Of a stretch of DNA of 64,000 nucleotides, positions 12,561 to 24,021 are shown piece by piece. Each line of letters starts with the position of its first letter. Positions within the stretch are counted from its first letter, which is position 1. The position numbers were made by a program, and so were the translations under genes. The DNA is from Hygrophila difformis (Eukaryota > Streptophyta > Magnoliopsida > Lamiales > Acanthaceae): positions 38,838,890 to 38,902,889 of the forward strand of contig JAOANR010000001.1 of the NCBI GenBank assembly GCA_030278955.1. Direction: 5' to 3'. The notes beneath the pieces are model-generated. The model ran no database searches and had not been told where the DNA came from. It saw nothing but the letters and a program-made list of their open reading frames with translations.

Positions 12561-15500
12561 CAGTAGCCGGGGTCTGGAGTGTTGCCCGACCCGCGTTGCA
12601 TTCCCCGGCAAATGCCCTTCTTTCTTTTTCCTGTTCTTTCGCATTTCCTTCTCTTTTTCCATTCCTCCGCCTGTTCTCCCTTCCGGTTGTCTCTTCTCCT
12701 TGTCAACTCTCGCCTTTGCTTTGCCGGCCTCCTCTTCCCTTGGCCCCTACTATCGTCTCGCCGCTACCGTCCTTCGATTCATCCCCCTTTCTGCGAACGC
12801 TTCACCGCACTTCAGTAAAACACGAAATTGGGTGCCCTAATTTGCTGATCGGGCCTGTGGTGCCATTTTTCAGCCCCACCATCCCCATTGCCCGTTGAAG
12901 CCTGTGGTGCCATTTTCCAGTCCCGGATCCTTGCCCTCAATTCTCGACCTGAATTCTTCTTTCAGGTCGCCTTGTCGTGCATGCCCACTCCACCACCCCG
13001 TTGGGAAATCACCGAATCGGCGCCGTTCAGCAGTGGGTTCACTCCCAGGCGAACGTCATCGCGATCGTCCTCTGGCTGCCGCATGCCGTTCGCCGCGCCT
13101 CGCGGTCGGCCTCCAGTCTCCATCGCACATGGTCCGCGGCCTCCAGCCTCTCCACTGCGACCGGCAGAGGGTTTCCATTGTGGGCAATTTCTTCGCCATG
13201 GCTTTGATTCTTGGCACTCGCTGCTCGAATTTCCCATGAGGTACTTCTTTTATCTCTTCCCTTTTTCAATTCTTGGTTTCTCATTGCATTTTGTTTCCCG
13301 ATCTTGAGTTTGTGGGGTGAATGATTTCGAAATTTGTTTAAGAAATTAGTGGAAATTATATAGCTCAATTTGACAATTTCAGCTGTTCACAATTTTTATT
13401 TTTCAGGATGTTACAGTTCTTGTTCTGAGTTGATCTTGTTCTTTGGTGTAAATGTTAACATGCGCCTGGATGGATTTGTTGTCCCTTTAAGTAACCTCCG
13501 TGGTATTTATTCCGCAGGCTCTTATTGTTGGTAGGTTTGATATAGGGGACTTTCGGTATAATAAGTGGATTGTAATAAATTTTAGGTTTGGTTACTTTGT
13601 ATTCATTGTCTGAAACATAGTTTTGACAAATGCTTTTACAATTCAGTATCTGCCACTACTCTGCAAAAAAGGAAAAAAAAAACTCATTGCAGTTTGTTGG
13701 TTTCTCATGTTCCCTGATGGCAGTATTAATCCAGGGGCATCTATTGTATTAGATAAAAAAGGCAATATGCTTCTTAATTGTTCCATTATGTCCGTAGGTT
13801 GAAAAAAAACTCATTGGAGTCATTCAAAATCAATGAAAGTCCGTCCTGAGACTAAGTTTGGTCCGGAGGTAATGATTGTTCCAACTAGCTTTATTTGTTT
13901 GTTTGTGTTTTTTGTTCCTTTTCTATTTCTTTTTCTGCACGTTCCAATCGCCGCCACAAAATTTCTATCTCACCTGAAAATAAGGGAAGAATAGGAAGAG
14001 ATCGAGCTTGGGAACTGTCGAACCCCCCCACCACTGACATCAGCCTCCTGCTCCTCGCTCAGCTGCCGTCTAGTGTTTAGGCTTTAGGGTCCCATTGTGC
14101 GCGTTTAGTTAGATGAGTTGATGCAGTACAACCCTAAGAATCCATGACTGATAAAATACTCTAGCTTTCTTCATCATGTCACGTGAATGATTTTTTTTAA
14201 AAAAAATTATTTATGATATGTTTGGTAATTGTTGATTCGAATAACTTGAGTGTTGTATTCCTTAATATTAGAATGTTCTATAGCAATCCAGACTTTGTTG
14301 AACATTCTTTTGGAGTTTTTTGATGTTCCAGCTTATGTTGGGAGGTTGAAACCATAGTGCTAACATCTTCTTGTTTTACATTGTATGATTATGAGTAGTG
14401 TATGGATCCACTGGAATGCCATTGTTTGAATTCCATATGTTGTGTCATTTTAGTTTATATACTATTTGAAACTACGCTCTATGTATAATCTAATTAATTT
14501 CTTTTTTGGTAGAAGCTAATTAAAAGCAGCTGATTCAGATCCCTAATCCTATCTCTTGGATTGAGGTGCCTTTTTCTATTTCCTTTCCAAATAAAGAGCT
14601 TATTCTAGCAAAAACCACTACCGTAATGTATAGTAAATATGCGGGCCGTTAAAGCGAGAGATCTCATTGCTCAATATGAAAAGGCTCGTAGAGACCTCTA
14701 GCGGGATCATTTTAGAAATAGTGATGTAGGCTGCCTGTGCCCTGTTGGTATAATAATATTTGAAAAGAAGGTTCTTAGGTGCCATGTAATTGCATAATAT
14801 TGAGAGGCTAAAAGCTTCTCTGCCATACTTGGGCATTTGTTATGCAATAATTAATTGTTTTGTCCCTTTTACTCTGGATTCTCTTACTGGTTGGAGTGGT
14901 GGTCCAGTATAGGTTCCAAATGTTAAAAACCTGGTCAGAATAGAAACCGATTTAGGTAATTCTTTTCTTGGTTGTTTACTCTTGAACTCAGGTTTACCGT
15001 TGTTTCCATGCCGAAGTCCAAATGGTGCTCACACTCATTCATCTGTTAGTAATGATCTATGCAATAAATCTTCATTGATTATTGTGCAATTTCTATAGCA
15101 ATCTCAATTTTGGGATATTTTGTCTCCTGATTTCGAGATTGAAAAGGCTTCAGCTCTTGTGTTGTTCTCTTTCTTTTTTGTTTTACAATATTGAGTTTTT
15201 TTTTTCTTTTTCTTTTTTATCTGTCTTTCAGGTATATCCATTGTGATTGCAGAGTAGGTGTGGACTGTTGTAGGAGAGGTCGGTGTTGAAGACCCTATGT
15301 ATGTTGCTTGGCCTTCCCTATTCGTTAAAGTCATACCCATAGTGGCATATGAGTAATTTTATTGTGCTCAACTGTAATTAGGCAGTATTCCTACGCGTTC
15401 TATACACTGCTCTCATTTGAAAGATTGATATTAATTTTAGAACAAAGTGGTTCTAATAATCTGATTCTTTGTGTTTCAGGTGGGATGATACGATTATTGA

Positions 15501-16368
15501 TGTCTTGTAGGATCAAACTAATATGTTTTTTGGTCACTCAAGAGGGAAAGCAGGGTCGGATAATTTGAGAAAGAGTAGAACTGTAGAAGGCCACTGGCGG
15601 CTTGAAATTGAGTAGTGGAGAAAGAAATCACCATGCACTTGCATAGCAATAAAATTCTACTCTTGACATGTTTTCGCTCTACAGGTTTGTGCGGATTGAT
15701 AGATTGCATCATTAGGATTTATATGATATCACTAGCTGACTAGCTAGCAAAAGTCTTGCTTCTGCTCCATCTTCTTTCTGTATTGGCATCATGTAAAAAA
15801 TGAGTCTGTTTATGTTCTTACTCATATTCAACTGTTGTCTGCATTTTTTACAGGGGGATGAAGTGATGAACTTCCAGTTAAAAGAAAAGACTTGGATCCT
15901 AACCCTATTTTCCAACAGTTTGTCCACTGTTTCTAATTTTTTGGGTGAAATTTGTGTTCTTTTGATTGCACTTGATAGCTCATTTATTGACAGAGTACTA
16001 TGATAATTTCCTGATAGTTGGTAATCTTTCGATTCGTGGGGTTGCTGAATGTATACTTTATCTATTTATGGAATTCAGAGATCGCCTTAATACAAGAAGT
16101 GACGTCGAAATTTTACTGCTTTTACTCCGGAGATGTTTACCACATGAATTTTCCACTTACATCCTGTGGCAAGCTACACTTTTAGCAATTTGCCTCTTTT
16201 GTTGTGGTGCCTAAATCGTTGTAAATTTTAAGAGACCTACGGTAATGACTCTCAAAATATTATATTCATCCTGGCATGCGCGGCGTCGCGCGCAACCCAA
16301 GAGTACTAGTATATATATATATATCTATATAATTATTTATTACATATTTATTCATCTCGAACGATAAG
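12561..16368 (+). other. Noncoding part of element A after pol; possible leader, introns and decayed extra gene
   Basis: No domain could be recognised. 12590-12800 is strongly C/T-rich, like a plant 5' leader, and 12900-13240 is GC-rich with short overlapping ORFs in several frames. A possible splice donor follows CCCATGAG at about 13240. From 13250 to 16300 the DNA is AT-rich with oligo-T runs and no ORF above about 80 codons. By position it corresponds to the leader and long intron of an extra gene whose 3' splice site may be at about 23750, after nested element C. It could also be a captured noncoding host segment. Confidence 0.4.
16364..16368. repeat. Target site duplication, left, element C (ataag)
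   Basis: ATAAG directly before the 5' LTR TG, repeated at 23644-23648 directly after the 3' LTR CA. Confidence 0.9.
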
Positions 16369-16600
16369 TGTAATACCCGAGAAATCAACATCGATTATTT
16401 AAATCCAAAAATTAAAGAATTGGATTTAACTATCGCAACCGAAATAATTCCTAGAGAGCGGAATTAAATATTTTCGGACGATAGCAACTCGAAGAGAGTT
16501 ATCGGATTATCCAACGACTCGGATAATTCCATATTATGATTTTTAGAATTTAAAATCATAATATTATAAAAAAAAAAAGAGAAGAAGAAATGCGACAAGG

Positions 16601-16650
16601 TGGCCGCGCGGCGGCGACGCGCCGGCGCGCCACCAGCGCGGCGGCGGCGG
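16601..16650. promoter_or_regulatory. CCGCGCGG-type inverted-repeat cluster, element C 5' LTR
   Basis: Dense run of GGCCGCGCGGC, GACGCGCCGGCGCGCC and GCGCGGCGGCGG, about 230 bases inside the LTR. It stands out from the AT-rich surroundings and resembles the GC clusters of element D (55691-55740 and 59005-59092). Confidence 0.55.
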
Positions 16651-18292
16651 CAGGATGGCGTCTTCATGCGTTGCACGCGGTTTCAACTCCATTTTTCGAG
16701 ATTTTCCATTCCCAATCGATCCCATTCTGATCCTCAGTCATTATAGGATGTTGTGAGATGCATTGGATAAATTTTAAGTGCAATAAACTCCCTACAAGTT
16801 GGAAATTTGGAGGATACATGAACTTGTGTGGATAAGTTGAACCTTGATAATTGTAGGGGGTTTGAATGGAGGTTTGGTGGCCTTAATTTGATTTTTGACT
16901 GACTAATTACACTCCCACCTTCCCTATACTCATTAAGGCACCCTTGGGAATATCCATCACCCCATAAATCCCCCCATAACAGCCCCAAAATTTACCCTAA
17001 ACCACCATTCCGAAAATCATTTCTCCTTGTTGAGAGTTGGTGAGTTTTGTGTGTTCCAGTCAAGGTGGTGGCATTTTGGACGAGTTCAAGTGTCTTAATC
17101 CCTTCTCCTACGTCTAGGTAAGTGTTCTAATCCTATCCCTTGTCCCTACTTCGAATTTCAAGCCCCAAATCTTAGGAACTCTTTCAATCTCTTCAAAATA
17201 GAATTCGTTCGGTAGATCTTGGAAGAAGGAACTGTGTTGGTCGACTTTGGAGCAAACAAGAAGGGGGATTTCGATCCAAATCTCACCAAGGGTAAGTTAG
17301 TGTTGTGCATCTCGAATTTTAGAGCTTTTGGTTGAGTATTCTTTGAGTTGTAGTTCGATTTTCATCTTATGCCAAAACTGTCTTTTAGGGTTTCTTCCGA
17401 GTAGATTTTATTGTTGTGCTTTTCTCGCATAGATCCTTTCGTTTTTGGAAGAACTTGTCTAAATGAAAAATGTTCCTAACACTTTAAAGATGATCTCTGT
17501 AAATTTTCATAATTTTTGGACTTGATTGGTCGTCGAAAACAGATCTGGTATTTTCTGAAGTGCATGATGACAGATTTCATTCCCTAGCATGTTCAGTTTT
17601 GTAGTCCGTATTACTCCTAGCTATGGTCGTTTTTGATGGTTAGTTTCTTCATGAACATTGTTCGTCTATGTGTCTAGTTTATCCCTGTGAAAGTTCAGAA
17701 TTTTTGGATCAACCTTCGAATTGTTATGGATTTTTAAGTAAACTGTGGTCGGATGAACAGTGATCTCTGCACCCTTTGAAAATGAGTTTCTGAAATGATT
17801 TTTTTTGGACAACTTAGAGTCCGAATTTGCTAAGGCCTATTTCTGAGAAAAACGTTTATTTTGATGTCTCCTAGCACCTGTAAAATTTTCAGAATTTTCT
17901 ACAAAGTTTTACTACATTTCCTAGTGCGAATTTGAAAACTGCTACAGTGTGTTCTTTACCGGTAAACTTGGTTTCGTACGTTTGGATGATTAATGAGTCG
18001 ATTGCTACTCTTTTGTGAATCTTATGAATTCTGGAAATGTAGACATGGGTTGTAATGATTAAAATGTGGATTTTAAAACTTTGTGAGTTTTGATCGAGTT
18101 AGATGCCCAATTTTGGAGGGTAAGTGCACTTGGCGTGAGCTCGTTGGGCCGCCCCCTCTTTTTGGTGGCCAAAACGGCGCCAAGGAAATTATGTTGCGTG
18201 ATTGTATGAGTCTATACTCCTAGATGTATCCGTATGGGTTATCTAGGGCTCCGGAGTGTGTCTGTATAGGGTCCGCTACTTTCACTTGCCTT

Positions 18293-18548
18293 GCGGGTTC
18301 GATTCCCCAAGGTGTATGTTATTCCTGCGGGTTCGATTCCCCAGGATATTGTTGACTCCTATGGGTTCGATTCCCTAGGATGTATATTGGGTTCTTGCGG
18401 GTTCGATTCCCCAAGGACGAGGTGTCCTCGATCATAATGAACAATGGTAAACGAAGGTATTTGAGTTCTGGAAACAATGATATCCTCGATCATATGGAAA
18501 CAATGGTAAAAGAATGTGTTTGAGCTCTTGCGGGTTTGATTCCCCAAG
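18293..18548 (+). repeat. Five copies of a tRNA T-arm-like motif in the 5' LTR of C
   Basis: GCGGGTTCGATTCCCC or close variants are at 18293-18310, 18327-18342, 18361-18376, 18397-18412 and 18529-18545, with unlike DNA between. Each contains GGTTCGATTCC (GGTTTGATTCC in the last), which fits the RNA polymerase III B-box consensus, and GGG...CCC arms that can pair as in a tRNA T arm. No matching A box or cloverleaf was found. Confidence 0.6.
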
Positions 18549-19096
18549 AATGGTTGTTCTCGATAAAAAAATGAATATTGATATATTATTCGTATGGTAA
18601 AGTGTAAGAATCTTCCGGAATTATTTTTACTCGACCTTCCTTTTTAAATTACAAATTCTATTTTTAAATCTCTCTTCTAAAAACTTTTAAATTCGTTATG
18701 CTATACATTAACTTACTCAGTACCGTTGTATTGATAGATACGTTGTCTCATTTTTTTTTCAGATGTTGAAGATTAGCGCATCGCATTTACACTTGGGATG
18801 GGAATTTCCGAAGACTTGTCGCGCTTGTTTTTAAATTCTTTTACGAATTCCAAACTCATGTTTGGCCGTGTTTGGCCCTTAGCTTCCGCACTGTTTTAAA
18901 TTATATATATTTGACTTAACTCTGATTTAAACCTTCGGGCACTTATTGAATGGTTTTTTTTTAAAATTATTTTTAAGTATTGGTACAACTTAGCCTTAGC
19001 ATCTTCTCAAGTGAGCTCGAAATGGTTCGCGTCTTGCTTGGGAAGGTGTGGCGGTAATGCCCTGGCCTGGGTGATCAAATCCGGGGTGTTACAAAG

Positions 19097-19108
19097 TGGT
19101 ATCAGAGC
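19097..19108 (+). other. Primer binding site, tRNA-iMet, element C
   Basis: TGGTATCAGAGC, three bases after the LTR end, is complementary to the 3' end of initiator tRNA-Met, the common chromovirus primer. Confidence 0.9.
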
Positions 19109-19564
19109 CCGGAAATTTTTTTTTAGCTATTATTTTTCGGCCCACTATAGAGGCCCAAAATATTCAATATTACTTTTAAGCATTTCAAATATTATTTCCA
19201 TGGAAATGAATTTTATTTTAAAACCCATGGGAATTATATAACAATTATTCCGACAAGTCTTGAAAAATGCATAAATATTTTTTTGGGGGGGAAATGCATT
19301 TGCATACATCCATCATTTTTTTTAAAATGCTCAAAGTATATGCATGTCACGTGTATTTGATAATGTTCTTAGTTGGTATGTCGATTGACCTTGCCTTAGA
19401 GCCACTAACTTGAATCTAACCTTGCTTTAGCCTTAGAACTTGGTCAAGAGTGCTTAGTTTGCACATATCTATTCTCTCCTCTTGCCCTTCCTATCATTTA
19501 GATCTTCCTAACTGTTAGCGTGCCTTAGACTAGAAACTCATCTTCGCGTGCTTGAATAACAGAA
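19109..19564 (+). other. Untranslated leader of element C
   Basis: 456 bases between primer site and gag. No ORF of note. It includes a G run near 19283 and AT-rich sequence. Confidence 0.6.
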
Positions 19565-20731
19565 ATGGCACCTAGGGGAAGGCCAAGGTGGGTAGTCGAA
19601 AACAGTGGTGATGCTAACGCACCTAACAACAATGACATTCCTCAAATCATAGGAGGGCGAGTGCCAACTGTTCCCAACAATATGGATGAGCGTCTAAGGA
19701 ATATTGAGGAAGTTCTCGTAGCATTAGGAAATGCCGAGGTGCAACGTGCACAAGCGGGTGTACCACCGCCGGTAGCCCGAGGCAACTACCTAGCATTGGT
19801 GAACCCTTACAAACCACCTCATTATGACGGTCAAGAGGACCCTACCAAGTTGGAGAATTGGATCCGAACTTTTGACAAGCTTCTTACTGCCGTCAAATGC
19901 CCCGAGAATGAGAAAGTTTGGTTGGCGACCTATTATCTGGATGGAGAGGCGGACGAGTGGTGGCAACATCTCCAAGGAGATTCGGCCGAAGTTGAGAAGG
20001 TTTATACATGGGAAGAATTTGAGGAAGCATTGAGAGAGAGGTTTTATCCACTGAGCACTAAGGCTGCAAAGTATGAAGAATTTATTAACTTAAGACAAGG
20101 AGGACAAGGAGGAAAAACGGTGCAGGAGTACTACGCAAAGTTCAAGGAACTAGTTCGCTTTGCTCCGAGACTTGTGCTCACTGATTCTGACAAGGCTCAG
20201 AAATTTGAAATGGGGTTGAACCTCAGTATCAGGGAGATACTGGTGGGAGGACAATGCACTACTTTACAAGCCGTGTATGACCGATCTGTAGCAATTGCTC
20301 GTGTCCAGCAGCTGAAACGCAAGGACAATGGTGAGTCGAGCAAGGGATCGCAAGGATTTGCGAAAAAGAATCGAAATAACAATAATAACAAATTGAGAAA
20401 GGACAATGGTCAAGCTAGGTTCGATGGACCGAAGGAGAATGTGGACAGAGGTTTGAACGACAGAAGAAATGACACCCGTGGTACATCCATACCACGATGT
20501 CCTCAGTGCCACAAAGCTCATCTGGTACGCAAGTGCCCTAAGCGTGGAACTTGTTATAGATGTGGTGGGGAAGACCACATGATTAGAGAATGCAATGTTC
20601 GCGAGGAGATGATCGAGAAGAGGTTGGATCTGGTGAACCCTCCACACGAGAATCGGCCGACTGGGCCAAATCATCCCAATAATCAAGGACAGAGATCACA
20701 ACAGAATCGCAACCAGCAAGAAAATTCATAG
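19565..20731 (+). CDS. gag: gag polyprotein of element C (intact)
   Basis: 388 codons from ATG 19565, with a good start context (AGAAATGGC). A basic N-terminus is followed by the Ty3/gypsy gag capsid core at about residues 75-240 (YDGQEDPTKLENWIRTFDKLL, WLATYYLDGEADEWWQ, ALRERFYPLSTK). A lysine/asparagine-rich linker follows, then two zinc knuckles near residues 311-342: CPQCHKAHLVRKC (one residue shorter than standard) and CYRCGGEDHMIREC (CX2CX4HX4C). It packages element RNA into cytoplasmic particles. No protease or pol follows, so it must work with pol made by another element. The ORF is undamaged, in contrast to the gag of A and B. Confidence 0.9.
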   Translation: MAPRGRPRWVVENSGDANAPNNNDIPQIIGGRVPTVPNNMDERLRNIEEVLVALGNAEVQRAQAGVPPPVARGNYLALVNPYKPPHYDGQEDPTKLENWIRTFDKLLTAVKCPENEKVWLATYYLDGEADEWWQHLQGDSAEVEKVYTWEEFEEALRERFYPLSTKAAKYEEFINLRQGGQGGKTVQEYYAKFKELVRFAPRLVLTDSDKAQKFEMGLNLSIREILVGGQCTTLQAVYDRSVAIARVQQLKRKDNGESSKGSQGFAKKNRNNNNNKLRKDNGQARFDGPKENVDRGLNDRRNDTRGTSIPRCPQCHKAHLVRKCPKRGTCYRCGGEDHMIRECNVREEMIEKRLDLVNPPHENRPTGPNHPNNQGQRSQQNRNQQENS

Positions 20732-20922
20732 GCAGTTATGGGGACATAACTGCGGTCCTAAGGGGGAGAGGATGTGATACCCCACAGAGATGTCACGCGA
20801 TGAGGTAAGAATTTAATTTTCGAGCCTCAATAATTCTATGCGTGTAAAACTACTTATGTTGGTGTTGCTTTCCGAGTGCGACCCAACTTCGAGGACGAAG
20901 TTGATTTCTAAGGGGGGTAGAC
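20732..20922 (+). other. Post-gag remnant and polypurine tract of element C
   Basis: Contains GTGATACCCCACAGAG and the Tekay-like GAGGACGAAGTTG. The polypurine tract AAGGGGGGTAGAC lies at 20910-20922, directly before the 3' LTR. No pol sequence is left. Confidence 0.75.
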
Positions 20923-21150
20923 TGTAATACCCGAGAAATCAACATCGATTATTTAAATCCAAAAATTAAAGAATTGGATTTAACTATCGCAACCGAAATA
21001 ATTCCTAGAGAGCGGAATTAAATATTTTCGGACGATAGCAACTCGAAGAGAGTTATCGGATTATCCAACGACTCGGATAATTCCATATTATGATTTTTAG
21101 AATTTAAAATCATAATATTATAAAAAAAAAAGAGAAGAAGAAATGCGACC

Positions 21151-21203
21151 AGGTGGCCGCGCGGCGGCGACGCGCCGGCGCGCCACCAGCGCGGCGGCGG
21201 CGG
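21151..21203. promoter_or_regulatory. CCGCGCGG-type inverted-repeat cluster, element C 3' LTR
   Basis: Same cluster as at 16601-16650, preserved in the second LTR. Confidence 0.55.
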
Positions 21204-22845
21204 CAGGATGGCGTCTTCATGCGTTGCACGCGGTTTCAACTCCATTTTTCGAGATTTTCCATTCCCAATCGATCCCATTCTGATCCTCAGTCATTATAGG
21301 ATGTTGTGAGATGCATTGGATAAATTTTAAGTGCAATAAACTCCCTACAAGTTGGAAATTTGGAGGATATATGAACTTGTGTGGATAAGTTGAACCTTGA
21401 TAATTGTAGGGGGTTTGAATGGAGGTTTGGTGGCCTTAATTTGATTTTTGACTGACTAATTACACTCCCACCTTCCCTATACTCATTAAGGCACCCTTGG
21501 GAATATCCATCACCCCATAAATCCCCCCATAACAGCCCCAAAATTTACCCTAAACCACCATTCCGAAAATCATTTCTCCTTGTTGAGAGTTGGTGAGTTT
21601 TGTGTGTTCCAGTCAAGGTGGTGGCATTTTGGACGAGTTCAAGTGTCTTAATCCCTTCTCCTACGTCTAGGTAAGTGTTCTAATCCTATCCCTTGTCCCT
21701 ACTTCGAATTTCAAGCCCCAAATCTTAGGAACTCTTTCAATCTCTTCAAAATAGAATTCGTTCGGTAGATCTTGGAAGAAGGAACTGTGTTGGTCGACTT
21801 TGGAGCAAACAAGAAGGGGGATTTCGATCCAAATCTCACCAAGGGTAAGTTAGTGTTGTGCATCTCGAATTTTAGAGCTTTTGGTTGAGTATTCTTTGAG
21901 TTGTAGTTCGATTTTCATCTTATGCCAAAACTGTCTTTTAGGGTTTCTTCCGAGTAGATTTTATTGTTGTGCTTTTCTCGCATAGATCCTTTCGTTTTTG
22001 GAAGAACTTGTCTAAATAAAAAATGTTCCTAACACTTTAAAGATGATCTCTGTAAATTTTCATAATTTTTGGACTTGATTGGTCGTCGAAAACAGATCTG
22101 GTATTTTCTGAAGTGCATGATGACAGATTTCATTCCCTAGCATGTTCAGTTTTGTAGTCCGTATTACTCCTAGCTATGGTCGTTTTTGATGGTTAGTTTC
22201 TTCATGAACATTGTTCGTCTATGTGTCTAGTTTATCCCTGTGAAAGTTCAGAATTTTTGGATCAACCTTCGAATTGTTATGGATTTTTAAGTAAACTGTG
22301 GTCGGATGAACAGTGATCTCTGCACCCTTTGAAAATGAGTTTCTGAAATGATTTTTTTTGGACAACTTAGAGTCCGAATTTGCTAAGGCCTATTTCTGAG
22401 AAAAACGTTTATTTTGATGTCTCCTAGCACCTGTAAAATTTTCAGAATTTTCTACAAAGTTTTACTACATTTCCTAGTGCGAATTTGAAAACTGCTACAG
22501 TGTGTTCTTTACCGGTAAACTTGGTTTCGTACGTTTGGATGATTAATGAGTCGATTGCTACTCTTTTGTGAATCTTATGAATTCTGGAAATGTAGACATG
22601 GGTTGTAATGATTAAAATGTGGATTTTAAAACTTTGTGAGTTTTGATCGAGTTAGATGCCCAATTTTGGAGGGTAAGTGCACTTGGCGTGAGCTCGTTGG
22701 GCCGCCCCCTCTTTTTGATGGCCAAAACGGCGCCAAGGAAATTATGTTGCGTGATTGTATGAGTCTATACTCCTAGATGTATCCGTATGGGTTATCTAGG
22801 GCTCCGGAGTGTGTCTGTATAGGGTCCGCTACTTTCACTTGCATT

Positions 22846-23100
22846 GCGGGTTCGATTCCCCAAGGTGTATGTTATTCCTGCGGGTTCGATTCCCCAGGAT
22901 ATTGTTGACTCCTATGGGTTCGATTCCCTAGGATGTATATTGGGTTCTTGCGGGTTCGATTCCCCAAGGACGAGGTGTCCTCGATCATAATGAACAATGG
23001 TAAACGAAGGTATTTGAGTTCTGGAAACAATGATATCCTCGATCATATGGAAACAATGGTAAAAGAATGTGTTTGAGCTCTTGCGGGTTTGATTCCCCAA
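22846..23100 (+). repeat. Five copies of the tRNA T-arm-like motif in the 3' LTR of C
   Basis: Same GCGGGTTCGATTCCCC series as at 18293-18548, all five copies retained. Confidence 0.6.
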
Positions 23101-23643
23101 GAATGGTTTCTCGATAAAAAAATGAATATTGATATATTATTCGTATGGTAAAGTGTAAGAATCTTCCGGAATTATTTTTACTCGACCTTCCTTTTTAAAT
23201 TACAAATTCTATTTTTAAATCTCTCTTCTAAAAACTTTTAAATTCGTTATGCTATACATTAACTTACTCAGTACCGTTGTACTGATAGATACGTTGTCTC
23301 ATTTTTTTTCAGATGTTGAAGATTAGCGCATCGCATTTACACTTGGGATGGGAATTTCCGAAGACTTGTCGCGCTTGTTTTTAAATTCTTTTACGAATTC
23401 CAAACTCATGTTTGGCCGTGTTTGGCCCTTAGCTTCCGCACTGTTTTAAATTATATATATTTGACTTAACTCTGATTTAAACCTTCGGGCACTTATTGAA
23501 TGGTTTTTTTTTAAAATTATTTTTAAGTATTGGTACAACTTAGCCTTAGCATCTTCTCAAGTAAGCTCGAAATGGTTCGCGTCTTGCTTGGGAAGGTGTG
23601 GCGGTAATGCCCTGGCCTGGGTGATCAAATCCGGGGTGTTACA

Positions 23644-24021
23644 ATAAGTATCCAAAAATCAACTAAACATTTAGAGTACTAAGACTCTAAATGTGAGGAT
23701 GTTGATATTTGGAGAAAATTTAATAATTTTATTATGTCTGTCTTGCAGGAATTCATGGAACCAATGAAAAGAAAGATAAAGCTCCAAAAAACCTGGTTCC
23801 CGGTTGGATTAATACTACATTTGATGGAAAGTAATTTCGGAATTTAGAAAAATTTAAAATCCGGAATAAATCCATAAAATGAGGGTGTTAATCCAACCTA
23901 ATTTACGCAAGCAATTTATAATAGAGTAATATTTCTGTTTAAATGTGTGTTTTCAGTATGCTAATTTTTAAGAAAATCCATAATTTCAGAAAATGGTGAT
24001 CTTCTTTGTATCTCAAACCAA
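23644..24021 (+). other. Element A resumes: TSD, hairpin, polypurine-like motif, possible 3' splice site
   Basis: TSD ataag at 23644-23648. ACATTTAGAGT (23667-23677) pairs perfectly with ACTCTAAATGT (23684-23694). GAGGATGTTGAT follows, almost the same as the polypurine tract at 29231. TTGCAG at about 23745-23750 could be a 3' splice site in front of a short frame (EFMEPMKRKIKLQ...) that ends about 100 bases later. That frame is unrecognised and may be the tail of a lost extra gene. Confidence 0.45.

Larger units (their letters stand above)
16369..19093 (+). repeat. 5' LTR of element C
   Basis: Starts TGTAATACCCGAG and ends CCGGGGTGTTACA. It is 2725 bases and nearly identical to 20923-23643. 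It contains a GC-rich inverted-repeat cluster (16601-16650), a possible donor CTAGGTAAGTG at about 17111, a second at about 17290 (AAGGGTAAG), and the repeated TTCGATTCC motif (18293-18548). The many GTAAG sites and long AT/T-rich stretches suggest a spliced leader. Confidence 0.92.
16369..23643 (+). mobile_element. Element C: TR-GAG-like non-autonomous chromovirus, nested in A
   Basis: Complete 7.3 kb insertion with TG...CA LTRs of 2.7 kb, 5-bp TSD ataag, tRNA-iMet primer site, one intact gag and a polypurine tract. There is no protease, RT or integrase; only 190 bases separate the gag stop from the 3' LTR. The 3' internal motif GAGGACGAAGTTGATTTC plus AAGGGGGGTAGAC is typical of Tekay-type chromoviruses, and element D has nearly the same end. 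By eye the two LTRs differ by fewer than ten substitutions and a few short indels, so the insertion is young. It must borrow pol from a relative. Confidence 0.9.
20923..23643 (+). repeat. 3' LTR of element C
   Basis: 2721 bases, TGTAATACCC...GTGTTACA. Nearly identical to the 5' LTR. Visible differences include AAG/CCAGG at 21150, GGATACATG/GGATATATG, TTTGGTGG/TTTGATGG, and GTATTG/GTACTG near the end. Confidence 0.92.

Noticed and set aside
12579..13307. Several overlapping ORFs of 76-139 codons
   Set aside because: Composition is C/T-rich or GC-rich, they overlap in many frames and show no motif. More likely a leader or noncoding DNA.
18293..18548. Possible tRNA genes
   Set aside because: Only T-arm/B-box-like motifs. 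No acceptor stem, D arm, anticodon arm or A box at the right distance.
16369..23643. Large segmental duplication (16.4-19.1 kb versus 20.9-23.6 kb)
   Set aside because: Fully explained as the two LTRs of element C, with TSD, primer site and polypurine tract.
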